From Oceanospirillaceae bacterium (GTDB lineage Bacteria; Pseudomonadota; Gammaproteobacteria; Pseudomonadales; Balneatricaceae), in the NCBI GenBank assembly GCA_023954795.1, contig JAGSHA010000077.1:1-10998 (forward strand): a stretch of 10,998 bases of DNA, given 5' to 3'. Under the pieces are notes generated by a model. The model was given only the letters and a program-made list of their open reading frames with translations, ran no database searches and was not told the origin of the DNA. Below are positions 1-6,363 of the stretch, piece by piece. The position numbers and the translations under genes are program-made. Numbering within the stretch: position 1 is the stretch's first letter; every line of letters begins with the position of its first letter.

Positions 1-2158
1 ACAGATCAGGACTGCTGGTAAAGCTGAACGTACCACCCAGATCCAGCAACTCATTACCCTCTGTCACTTTGGTAATGATGATCTGACCTCGTTGGGTGTT
101 TTCGAAAGTACATTCAAATACATGTCCTGCATCGGCAGGCAGATCAACCTCGAACGTACATTCAACCGGATCGTGGCTGCCATCGGGATTAATCACATCG
201 GTGAGGTCCCAATCAGCCTGTGACTGCTCGGTCATTGTGTACAGGCCTTCACCCAACTCAATGCCTCCGAAGTTTGCATGTCCGTTCGCGTCAGTGGTAT
301 CAGCGACACCACCATTGAGGCCCGGCCCCGTCAGAGTGAACTGCCATCCCGCTTCATTGCCTGCTGGAAGTGTGACTTTCACAACCTGTACATTGGCCGG
401 GTCCGCTTCGTTGAAGAATGAAACGCTGCCTTCACAGATTGGATTGTCCGCAGTACCCAGGTCTACGCTCTGCGGGTTTTGCTCACCGGCGGCAAGCGAG
501 AAACCTGCGGTCGCAAGTTCAAGAACAGAGTAGGTATCTGGGGCAAGATCGATCAAGGTTTTTGTTTTAGTGGTATCTCCGGCATTGAACACGATCTCAT
601 GCTGGCCTACGCCCTTATCAACATCAAACTTGAAGACGACGGTTTCATTTCCGGTCAACACATCATCGATCATTTTTTCAATGGTCAACTCTGTTGTAGC
701 GCTAGACGAGAAGTTCGTATGCGCATTGGCGGTGAGCTTGTTGTTCGGGTCACCGTAATCCAGTGTCGCTATATCAGACAAGGTTCCACTGGTAATTCGT
801 GGATGATCCAAATACACCGTTTTATTGAACTCGACAAAACCATCACTGCTTTGAGCATCGGAGATCCAGGTGACATCACCCGTCGTCTCGGAACCCAATA
901 CATAACCATTCTGGAACGTACCCGCGGCACTGCCAGCGCTGAGCGAATCAACAGAGTAACTCAGACCCGCACCCGTAATGCTTTCGACATCCGTGATAAT
1001 CGCAGTCGCGTTCAGCACATCGCCTTGCGCAATTTCATCAACAAAGGCTTCCGCGGTATCGACACCCGGTAATGGCTCATTAGGGAATACCGAGTCAAAA
1101 TAGGTCGCAGAGGCTATATCACGTAATCCGGTCACACTGGTTGCATTGAGTGTGACTGAGTGGGTAAACATCCCATTAGAATTTGGCCCCAACTCAATGA
1201 GTGGCGAATCTATCTGATCTAAAAGCTGATCTCCCGTACCCGGATCACCCCAAATTTCATCGTGAATTTCGACGAACACTGTACGGTGTGATGGGTTGGT
1301 TGCTTTGATATTGGTGGTTATCTCTATACCACCAAGGCTGGGTGTCACCGTCCAGTCAATGGTTACCCGCACTTCTTTCTGGAAATCTTCTGGATTGATC
1401 CAGCAAGTATCACCAAAGTTATGAACAACCGGTGATGTTTCCTTAGTCAGGTTCCATACATTCAGCACATCCTGTTCCGCATGCATGTCTTTATCCAGTT
1501 CCTGAGGCAGAATCTCGTTGACCGGTAACTGGATACGTCTCTCACCAATACCCCCGCTGCTGAAATCTGTCTGCAAGAGAGCGGACTGCAAAGAGGAACC
1601 ACTGAACTGACTGGCACCGATACCCAAGCGTTGCGCATAGTCATAAATACATACGGTGTCTGCTGGCTGTGTGATGGTGGCTACGCGATAGATAACATCA
1701 TTCACACCACCGATTGAACCCGCAGTTTCAATGAGCTCTGGACCGACACTAAGCTCAGGACAGCTCGCATCAGATAACGTGCTCTTAGCAGGTACACTGA
1801 TTTTGTCCCATCCCAGGAAGTTCTTGAAATGGTCACCGACGAGCAGGAACGAGTAGGTTTGATCGCCATTATTATTTTGCAAAGTAACCCGATGGGGAAC
1901 CCAATCGAGCTCAGCGTAGTTCTTGCCGAGGTTACCCGTGGTCCACCCCGGCTCCGTACAGGTTGGGATCAGAGCGGTATTTCCACCGGGGAATACCAAG
2001 TCACCCTTTTCCAACCTACAACCTTCTAAGGTAAAGTTAACTTGTGTTGCTTCTGCCGCATAAGACGTTCCATAAAACGCCGCTAATAGCAGTGCAACAA
2101 AAAACTGCATAAACCGCCTCATCAGCGGTATTTTCAAACATCGTGATAACGTTCGCAT
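1..2158 (-). CDS. Secreted prealbumin-like / DUF11-type repeat protein, C-terminus beyond window
   Basis: The minus-strand frame is open from the ATG at 2158 to the window edge (719 codons, no stop). The start is supported by GGGAGG six bases upstream; in-frame ATGs at 2122 and 2110 lack such a site. Residues 1-34 form a signal peptide: basic n-region with RR at 14-15, hydrophobic stretch FFVALLLAAF, cleavage probably after SYA34. The mature part is beta-rich and acidic. Residues about 290-500 look like a DUF11-type extracellular module. From about 520 there are prealbumin/SpaA-like (SdrD B-like) repeats, seen in segments such as VQVVKVTLPAGNEAGWQFTL and GLYTMTEQ around 580-660; another repeat starts near 695 (IIITKVTEG). 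No catalytic motif is visible. Proteins of this type are surface or matrix structural proteins in other bacteria; that role is inferred here. It is divergent from the 3727 protease. The frame and secretion are firm, the family moderately so. Confidence 0.85.
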   Translation of the reverse strand, partial: MRTLSRCLKIPLMRRFMQFFVALLLAAFYGTSYAAEATQVNFTLEGCRLEKGDLVFPGGNTALIPTCTEPGWTTGNLGKNYAELDWVPHRVTLQNNNGDQTYSFLLVGDHFKNFLGWDKISVPAKSTLSDASCPELSVGPELIETAGSIGGVNDVIYRVATITQPADTVCIYDYAQRLGIGASQFSGSSLQSALLQTDFSSGGIGERRIQLPVNEILPQELDKDMHAEQDVLNVWNLTKETSPVVHNFGDTCWINPEDFQKEVRVTIDWTVTPSLGGIEITTNIKATNPSHRTVFVEIHDEIWGDPGTGDQLLDQIDSPLIELGPNSNGMFTHSVTLNATSVTGLRDIASATYFDSVFPNEPLPGVDTAEAFVDEIAQGDVLNATAIITDVESITGAGLSYSVDSLSAGSAAGTFQNGYVLGSETTGDVTWISDAQSSDGFVEFNKTVYLDHPRITSGTLSDIATLDYGDPNNKLTANAHTNFSSSATTELTIEKMIDDVLTGNETVVFKFDVDKGVGQHEIVFNAGDTTKTKTLIDLAPDTYSVLELATAGFSLAAGEQNPQSVDLGTADNPICEGSVSFFNEADPANVQVVKVTLPAGNEAGWQFTLTGPGLNGGVADTTDANGHANFGGIELGEGLYTMTEQSQADWDLTDVINPDGSHDPVECTFEVDLPADAGHVFECTFENTQRGQIIITKVTEGNELLDLGGTFSFTSSPDL

Positions 2159-2526
2159 ATCTACCTCCCTTTGCCTTGCCGTCGCTCCGTTAAGCTAAAG
2201 ACATTGAGGTAACGAAACCGGTCATCGCCAGCATTCTGCCGCGATTTGCACACCACCTATTTATGTACAAACATCGGTGTCGTATTAATGTTCTTGATCA
2301 GTCCCCGTTACAAATCGAGACCCCAGCCCTTCCCCATCAAGGATAAATATCGTAATTAGTGCACAACAGTACACATCCGCTAAAAACGTAAGCAGACCTC
2401 GTGGACAAGGGATATGGAAGATAAATCTTCCTCGCCCTTATGATTAAGCAACAAACGAACCAAGTTCTTATCTATTTGTTTTCGTTGAATATTCCGAACA
2501 CCCATCTCAGCCATTCACTATCCAGA

Positions 2527-2544
2527 TGTAACATTTAATTTACA
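2527..2544. promoter_or_regulatory. TyrR-box-like operator candidate 1
   Basis: The sequence reads TGTAAC-N6-TTTACA, one mismatch from the TyrR consensus TGTAAA-N6-TTTACA. It overlaps the perfect TTTACAGAT-N7-ATCTGTAAA palindrome at 2539-2563, making a cluster of three half-sites. It lies 369 bases upstream of the divergent minus-strand start codon. The factor is not identifiable from DNA alone; another regulator with the same dyad is possible. Confidence 0.4.
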
Positions 2545-2563
2545 GATAAAAACAATCTGTAAA
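2539..2563. repeat. Perfect inverted repeat, 9-bp arms, 7-base spacer
   Basis: The arms TTTACAGAT and ATCTGTAAA are exact reverse complements separated by AAAAACA. There is no following T-tract, so an intrinsic terminator is unlikely. The left arm shares TTTACA with the TyrR-like dyad, so an operator is the better reading. Confidence 0.5.
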
Positions 2564-2669
2564 GATAAAACAACAGCACACGTTAAAATAACCGTGAAAA
2601 AACAATGAGTAATTTTTGCCTTACAAAAATTCACGGAAAAATATGCAGCGTTAGATGTTATGTGCCATG

Positions 2670-2687
2670 TGTAAATTATCTGTTACA
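2670..2687. promoter_or_regulatory. TyrR-box-like operator candidate 2
   Basis: The plus strand reads TGTAAA-N6-GTTACA, one mismatch from TGTAAA-N6-TTTACA. Read on the minus strand with its flanks, GATGTAACA-N3-AATTTACA is identical outside the central three bases to the site at 2527, so the two are the same element in opposite orientation with centres 143 bp apart. Confidence 0.4.
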
Positions 2688-3193
2688 TCCCTTTACCTAT
2701 GAACTGGACCTTTTAAACCTTGGAAGCTAATTTAGCCCCAAGCATAAATGACTGTTATCAAGGGATATCTAACAGATATAAAAATCAGACAAAGAAAATG
2801 CGATACGGCGCTCAATAGATACTCTGCCGCACCGCATTTTAGTGCGATTTATTTCGGGATCTCGAAAGCCATAGCTTTCAGATTACATAAAGCAATCATG
2901 ACGCCAACATTAGTAACCTATTGAATTAATATAGGTAATATATGTCGTGTAATAACGAAGACCTTGGTTATTGTACTTAATGTGTAACAAACCGATAAAA
3001 CAACTGACTGTATGGTGAGAATCACCCTAATTCGCGATAAATACTGTTAAGGAAACTTAACACGTCACAGCCTTCCCATTTTCGAACCCCAGCATTCCCG
3101 GCTTACGTACTGTGGATACGTCAATCAAATCGTTGTCAGAAAGTTCCAGAATTATCGATCACTTTTTATTCAACCAAACGTATGTTTTATTCC

Positions 3194-3220
3194 ACAACTG
3201 TATAAGACATAACCAGTTGT
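3194..3220. promoter_or_regulatory. Inverted-repeat operator candidate over the -35 region, copy A
   Basis: ACAACTG (3194-3200) and CAGTTGT (3214-3220) are exact reverse complements 13 bases apart. They flank the predicted -35 element. In copy B both arms are unchanged although two of the 13 spacer bases differ, which suggests selection on the arms. The regulator is unknown. Confidence 0.45.
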
Positions 3221-3232
3221 TAATGCTAGGAT
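3204..3232 (+). promoter_or_regulatory. Predicted sigma-70-type promoter of protease A leader
   Basis: AAGACA (3204-3209) and TAGGAT (3227-3232) are separated by 17 bases, with TG at the extended -10 position (TGCTAGGAT). Initiation is expected near 3239, giving a leader of about 490 nt. Both hexamers and the TG are retained in copy B. The hexamers are weak matches, in keeping with a regulated promoter. TATAAG at 3201 is an alternative -10 but has no good -35. Confidence 0.45.
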
Positions 3233-3238
3233 GCGCTC

Positions 3239-3567
3239 CGTTAAAACAGTTTACAGCGTGTAAAGCAAACGATATGACGTTGGCAATACGTTGTGGGGAA
3301 CAGCTGTTTCGTCTGACTCGCCGGGTTTTGGTAGGGAAACTCGACAGGTACAGGCACGCTTAAATGCGCCTCTTGTTACCCGCATCCGTTTTTGTACGCC
3401 TCTCATATCTTTCCGCTTTACCACCCGAATGGCTTAACGCATCCACCTTGGACAAGGACGGTCAACGGGAACACTGATGTTACTGGATATACGGTCTCAC
3501 TGACGAGAATCAGCCATAAGGGTCTGTCCGCGGGAAAACAGTACCGCGGTTATATATTTGAAAGATC
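3239..3567 (+). ncRNA. Unrecognised conserved structured leader RNA, copy A
   Basis: This transcribed stretch lies between the predicted start of transcription and the riboswitch. It holds several stems: TTTACA-GCG-TGTAAA (3250-3264); CGGGTTT/AAACTCG around loop TGGTAGGG (3322-3343); CCTT-GGAC-AAGG and CTGA/TCAG mini-stems near 3446 and 3499; and CCGCGG/CCGCGG around loop GAAAACAGTA (3528-3549). In copy B the last stem becomes CCGCAG/CTGCGG, a two-sided compensatory change with an identical loop. The 3322 stem changes G-U to A-U with an identical loop. AACAGCTGTT near 3299 is palindromic. I recognise no known RNA family. It could be part of an enlarged expression platform, a second ligand-binding element, or a processed small RNA. 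Confidence 0.55.
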
Positions 3568-3660
3568 CTCTCTGGATAAAGGCACAGCCTGGGAAACCGG
3601 GTGTCGCAAAGTCACGGGTCCCATCTTTGTTGTGGGGACGGCCGCACTGCCGATGGAGAG
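3568..3660 (+). promoter_or_regulatory. c-di-GMP-I (GEMM) riboswitch aptamer, copy A
   Basis: The element senses cyclic di-GMP. It shows the GEMM hallmarks in order: GGCACAG, a stem capped by GAAA (CCTGG-GAAA-CCGGG, 3588-3601), TCGCAAAG, CACGGGTC, a variable hairpin (GTCCC/GGGAC, 3618-3639), then GACGGCCG and TGCCGATGG. The last matches the 3' end of the Vibrio Vc2 aptamer (ACCGATGG). CTCTC (3568-3572) pairs with GAGAG (3656-3660) to close it. By my alignment to Vc2, the ligand-contacting G20 is retained (G3581), which favours c-di-GMP over cGAMP. Deviations are GGCACA for the usual GGCAAA and TCGCAAAG for GACGCAAAG. It ends 66 bases before the protease start codon. Confidence 0.88.
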
Positions 3661-3690
3661 TATACCCTCGCGCGTTAGTACGCAGCTGTT

Positions 3691-3726
3691 GAGGATCTTT
3701 CGCAAACCCAATTTGCGGAGATTCTC
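3691..3726 (+). promoter_or_regulatory. Shine-Dalgarno-sequestering hairpin (expression platform), copy A
   Basis: GAGGATCT (3691-3698) pairs with AGATTCTC (3719-3726) over eight pairs including one G-U. After a small internal loop, CGCAAA pairs with TTTGCG around loop CCCAA. The ribosome site GGAG (3717-3720) lies wholly inside the helix, and the stem ends at the base before the ATG. A competing fold exists upstream: CCTC (3666-3669) with GAGG (3691-3694), enclosing GCGT-TAGT-ACGC (3672-3683), which would break the outer stem. This fits translational control by the riboswitch; which state c-di-GMP favours cannot be read from the sequence. Confidence 0.65.
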
Positions 3727-6300
3727 ATGACGCTTAATGCGCCAAAGCCTACACACGCACTTGCATCACTGGGCCTAACATCTGCCCTGCTATTAAATTC
3801 AGGTATCGCGGTATCAGCCCCACATCATGATCATGCTGCACCTCAGGCATACGCTTCATCTTCTGAACAGCGTGCAACGACCGAATTGGTCACCCAGAAT
3901 CTCATCAACGAACATCGTCTGTGGGCACAGTCCCACGGTAATGGGAAAAAAGTCGGTCTCAATCGCCTGATAGAACAAGCTGAGTCACGCCAGGCAATGT
4001 TGGCTGAACTGGTGAAATACTCGCCATCAGATGTACTGAACGCAGCTATCGGCGCATCCCAGCGTGAAACAATGCCTGAAGCACTGCAGAGCCTGCTCGA
4101 ACAAGATCTGGAGCTGGAAGGCGAGATTGAAGCGCTATACGAACATTCTGATGATGGTGGCTACAAACTGCGTCAGTTCGTGAAAACCTCCAGCGGTGAT
4201 CGTTTCGAACTTCATACGGCAGGCAAAGGTAAAAACCTGCGCCATGGCCAGAAGGTATATATTGATGGCCTGCTTATCCCGGCAAGTGATGATCATGAAA
4301 GTATCGCTGGCTCCATCGCGCTCGCTTCTGCCGATGACATTTTGATCATGGGCGCCACCGGTGGTGATAACGGCGGTAGTGCTTCCGTGCTTCCTAATAC
4401 ATTTGGTGAACGTAAAGTTGCTGTGCTGTTGGTAAACTTCCAAAATGACTCATCCAACAAACCATGGAGCCATTCCCAGATCCAGAATGTGGTGTTTGGC
4501 GAAGTTAGTGACTTCTTCAGCGAAAACTCCTATCAGCAAACATGGCTTAACGGTGATGTTTTGGGCTGGTACACCGTCCCAGTAGACAGCAACAACTGTC
4601 CAAGTAACTACTATACCTATGCTGATCAGGCTGCTACGTCTTCAGGTGTAAATCTGTCCGGTTACGACCACATTATCTATATGATTCCGCCAGGCAGTAA
4701 CTGCCCTTCCACCAACGCAGGTACGGTTGGCGGCAGCCCTTCCCGAGCATGGATCAGTGCAGCAACCGACGCACGTACCGTAGCTCACGAGTTTGGTCAT
4801 AACCTGGGACTACACCACGCACACGGTCTTAACTGTGAAGGTAACGTGCTGTCTTCAAACTGTCGTCAATACACCTATGGCGATGCATTTGACGTGATGG
4901 GCACCAAGTACGGTCACTTGAATGCAATGAATAAGGAACGTTTAGGATGGCTGGGACACAACCAATCCCCACCGATCGCCACAATCACCAGTAACGGTAC
5001 TTACACAATCTCACCCATGTCTCCGAATAGCAGTGCTACAAAAGCACTGAAAATCAGTAAGGGGATCGATCCAGCGACAGGTCAACAAAGCTGGTACTAC
5101 ATCGAATATCGCCAACCGATTGGTTTTGATGATGGCATCTTCGGTGCAGGAACCTACGATTTCCCTGAGAACATCGCCAATGGTGTTCTGGTTCACAAAG
5201 CGATTGAAGGGGACGGCAACAGCAGCGATCTGCTGGATATGACTCCAGACAGTGTTGCCAAGTCTGGGAGCTACGATCTGCGCGACGGCGCACTAGAGGT
5301 CGGTCAGTCCTACACCGATAACGACGCTGGTGTAACCATCATGCCGTTATCGAATAATGCCAACGGCATTACTGTGAGTGTAAGCTTTAATGGCAACGGC
5401 GGTGGTGGCACAACTAACACTGCACCGGTAGCCGTGAATGATAGTGCAAATACGGCTGCTGGCAGCGCGGTAACAATCCCTGTCCTATCTAACGACTATG
5501 ATATGGACGGTGACAACCTGGCTATTACCGGCACCAGTGGAGTGAATGGCAGCGCACAGGTTTCTGGCGGTAACATCGTCTACACACCAAATACCGGCTT
5601 TAGTGGTATCGAGACATTTAGCTATACCATCTCTGACGGCAATGGCGCCTCAGATACGGGTACGGTCTCTGTAAATGTTGCAGTAGCGCCGAGCAACAGT
5701 GCGCCGGTTGCATGGAACGATACTGCTACAACGCCCCAAGGTAATGCAGTCACAATTCCGGTGTTGAGCAACGACTATGATCCTGACGGAGATACCATCA
5801 GCATTACGGGTACCAGCGGTGTGTATGGCTCTATACAGATCTCTGGAGGTAACATCCTCTTTACGCCGGTAAGCGGCTTTAGCGGCACCGAAAACTTCAC
5901 TTACACTATCTCAGATGGTCACGGAGGCACTGACAGCGCTACGGTAACGGTGACTGTGAACGCATCCAGTACAAATACTGCACCGGTTGCCGTCTATGAC
6001 AGCGTTCAAATCACCAGCAAGACATCTGTATCGATCCCTGTGCTGAGCAACGACTATGATCCAGACTCGGATGCTATCTCCATCGTCGGAATAACTCAGG
6101 GCAATAAAGGCAGCGTATCGATCAGCAATGGTCAGCTGATGTATACGCCGGGCAGACGTTTCAAAAACAACGACACGTTCACCTATACCATCAGTGATGG
6201 CACGTTAACGGCAACAGCTCAGGTACAAGTTCAGCTAAGTACTGACTCGGGCAATACTGGCGGCCCTGGCGGCGGTAAGGGCAACGGCAAGAACAAATAA
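3727..6300 (+). CDS. Secreted M11 (gametolysin-type) zinc metalloprotease with three cadherin-like Ig domains
   Basis: An 857-residue secreted protease. The signal peptide has a hydrophobic core at about 11-29 and is cut near residues 28-31; a His-rich stretch (PHHDHAAP) and a probable propeptide (to about 220) follow. The catalytic domain (about 225-545) contains the metzincin motif HEFGHNLGLHH: zinc ligands H354, H358, H364 and catalytic E355. A Met-turn DVMG (M391) follows. Three Ig-like (Big_9/cadherin-like) repeats start with APVA at about 566, 659 and 752, a 93-residue period, each with a VLSNDYD core suggesting calcium binding. The tail (about 842-857) is Gly/Lys-rich (GGPGGGKGNGKNK). 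GGAG seven bases upstream fixes the start. Members of M11 cleave extracellular matrix proteins such as algal cell walls; the substrate here is unknown. Control by the c-di-GMP riboswitch leader is likely. Confidence 0.95.
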   Translation: MTLNAPKPTHALASLGLTSALLLNSGIAVSAPHHDHAAPQAYASSSEQRATTELVTQNLINEHRLWAQSHGNGKKVGLNRLIEQAESRQAMLAELVKYSPSDVLNAAIGASQRETMPEALQSLLEQDLELEGEIEALYEHSDDGGYKLRQFVKTSSGDRFELHTAGKGKNLRHGQKVYIDGLLIPASDDHESIAGSIALASADDILIMGATGGDNGGSASVLPNTFGERKVAVLLVNFQNDSSNKPWSHSQIQNVVFGEVSDFFSENSYQQTWLNGDVLGWYTVPVDSNNCPSNYYTYADQAATSSGVNLSGYDHIIYMIPPGSNCPSTNAGTVGGSPSRAWISAATDARTVAHEFGHNLGLHHAHGLNCEGNVLSSNCRQYTYGDAFDVMGTKYGHLNAMNKERLGWLGHNQSPPIATITSNGTYTISPMSPNSSATKALKISKGIDPATGQQSWYYIEYRQPIGFDDGIFGAGTYDFPENIANGVLVHKAIEGDGNSSDLLDMTPDSVAKSGSYDLRDGALEVGQSYTDNDAGVTIMPLSNNANGITVSVSFNGNGGGGTTNTAPVAVNDSANTAAGSAVTIPVLSNDYDMDGDNLAITGTSGVNGSAQVSGGNIVYTPNTGFSGIETFSYTISDGNGASDTGTVSVNVAVAPSNSAPVAWNDTATTPQGNAVTIPVLSNDYDPDGDTISITGTSGVYGSIQISGGNILFTPVSGFSGTENFTYTISDGHGGTDSATVTVTVNASSTNTAPVAVYDSVQITSKTSVSIPVLSNDYDPDSDAISIVGITQGNKGSVSISNGQLMYTPGRRFKNNDTFTYTISDGTLTATAQVQVQLSTDSGNTGGPGGGKGNGKNK

Positions 6301-6316
6301 CGTTCCTAGCGCAATT

Positions 6317-6349
6317 AAAAAGGGGCTGAATGATCAGCCCCTTTTTTTT
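6317..6349. terminator. Bidirectional intrinsic terminator between convergent genes
   Basis: GGGGCTGA (6322-6329) and TCAGCCCC (6334-6341) form a perfect 8-bp stem with loop ATGA. Eight Ts follow on the plus strand, and A-rich sequence precedes the stem, giving a T-tract for minus-strand transcripts. It sits between the stop codons of the 3727 and 7725 genes and can serve both. Confidence 0.93.
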
Positions 6350-6363
6350 GCCCAATCATTCCG

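Larger units (their letters stand above)
2159..3141. other. AT-rich divergent intergenic region with hairpins and palindromes, no gene
   Basis: I see no credible coding region here. The stretch is markedly AT-richer than the genes and rich in dyads. Notable ones are the TTTACAGAT/ATCTGTAAA palindrome at 2539-2563; a nested repeat at 2592-2636 (outer CCGTGA/TCACGG, inner TTTTTG/CAAAAA); a stem at 2795-2840 (AAAATGCG/CGCATTTT plus inner CGGC/GCCG); GAAAGC/GCTTTC around 2866-2881; GGTGA/TCACC at 3014-3026; and GTTAAG-GAAA-CTTAAC at 3046-3061. On the minus strand, the leader of the 2158 gene can form AUCGC..CAG-AAUG-CUG..GCGAU near 2224-2246. None matches a known RNA family that I recognise. The region must hold the promoter of the minus-strand gene, but I could not place it convincingly. 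Confidence 0.6.
3142..3726 (+). repeat. Duplicated promoter-plus-leader block, copy A
   Basis: This block aligns without gaps to 8325-8908 except for one missing T in copy B (at 3626-3628 of A). I count about 50 differences in 585 positions, 14 of them in the last 306. Similarity is weak at the first 40 bases, high through the predicted promoter and leader, and falls abruptly after the start codon. No terminal inverted repeats, target duplications or transposase are seen, so it is not an insertion element. The ends coincide with functional boundaries (upstream of the promoter; the start codon). Confidence 0.95.

Noticed and set aside
479..1072. 197-codon plus-strand open frame
   Set aside because: It lies codon-on-codon opposite the minus-strand secreted protein, which has a signal peptide, ribosome site and recognisable domains.
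3112..3363. Open frame in leader A with a similar frame in leader B (8223-8507), peptides alike over about 55 residues
   Set aside because: The frames start upstream of the predicted promoter and run through it. Nearly all differences between the copies change the residue, and copy B stops early. The similarity is explained by the conserved non-coding block.
3239..3567. Group I or group II self-splicing intron, considered because c-di-GMP riboswitches are known to control a group I intron
   Set aside because: I could not find the group I core (P, Q, R, S elements) or a group II domain V, and there is no split gene around it.
3392..3756. Open frames on both strands across the riboswitch (3392-3730 plus, 3550-3756 minus)
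   Set aside because: They overlap the aptamer and the protease start, lack ribosome sites, and the substitutions between copies follow RNA pairing and not codon positions.
5416..6252. Tandem DNA repeat or CRISPR-like array
   Set aside because: The 279-bp periodicity is the coding sequence of three Ig-like protein domains, diverged at the DNA level and without spacers.
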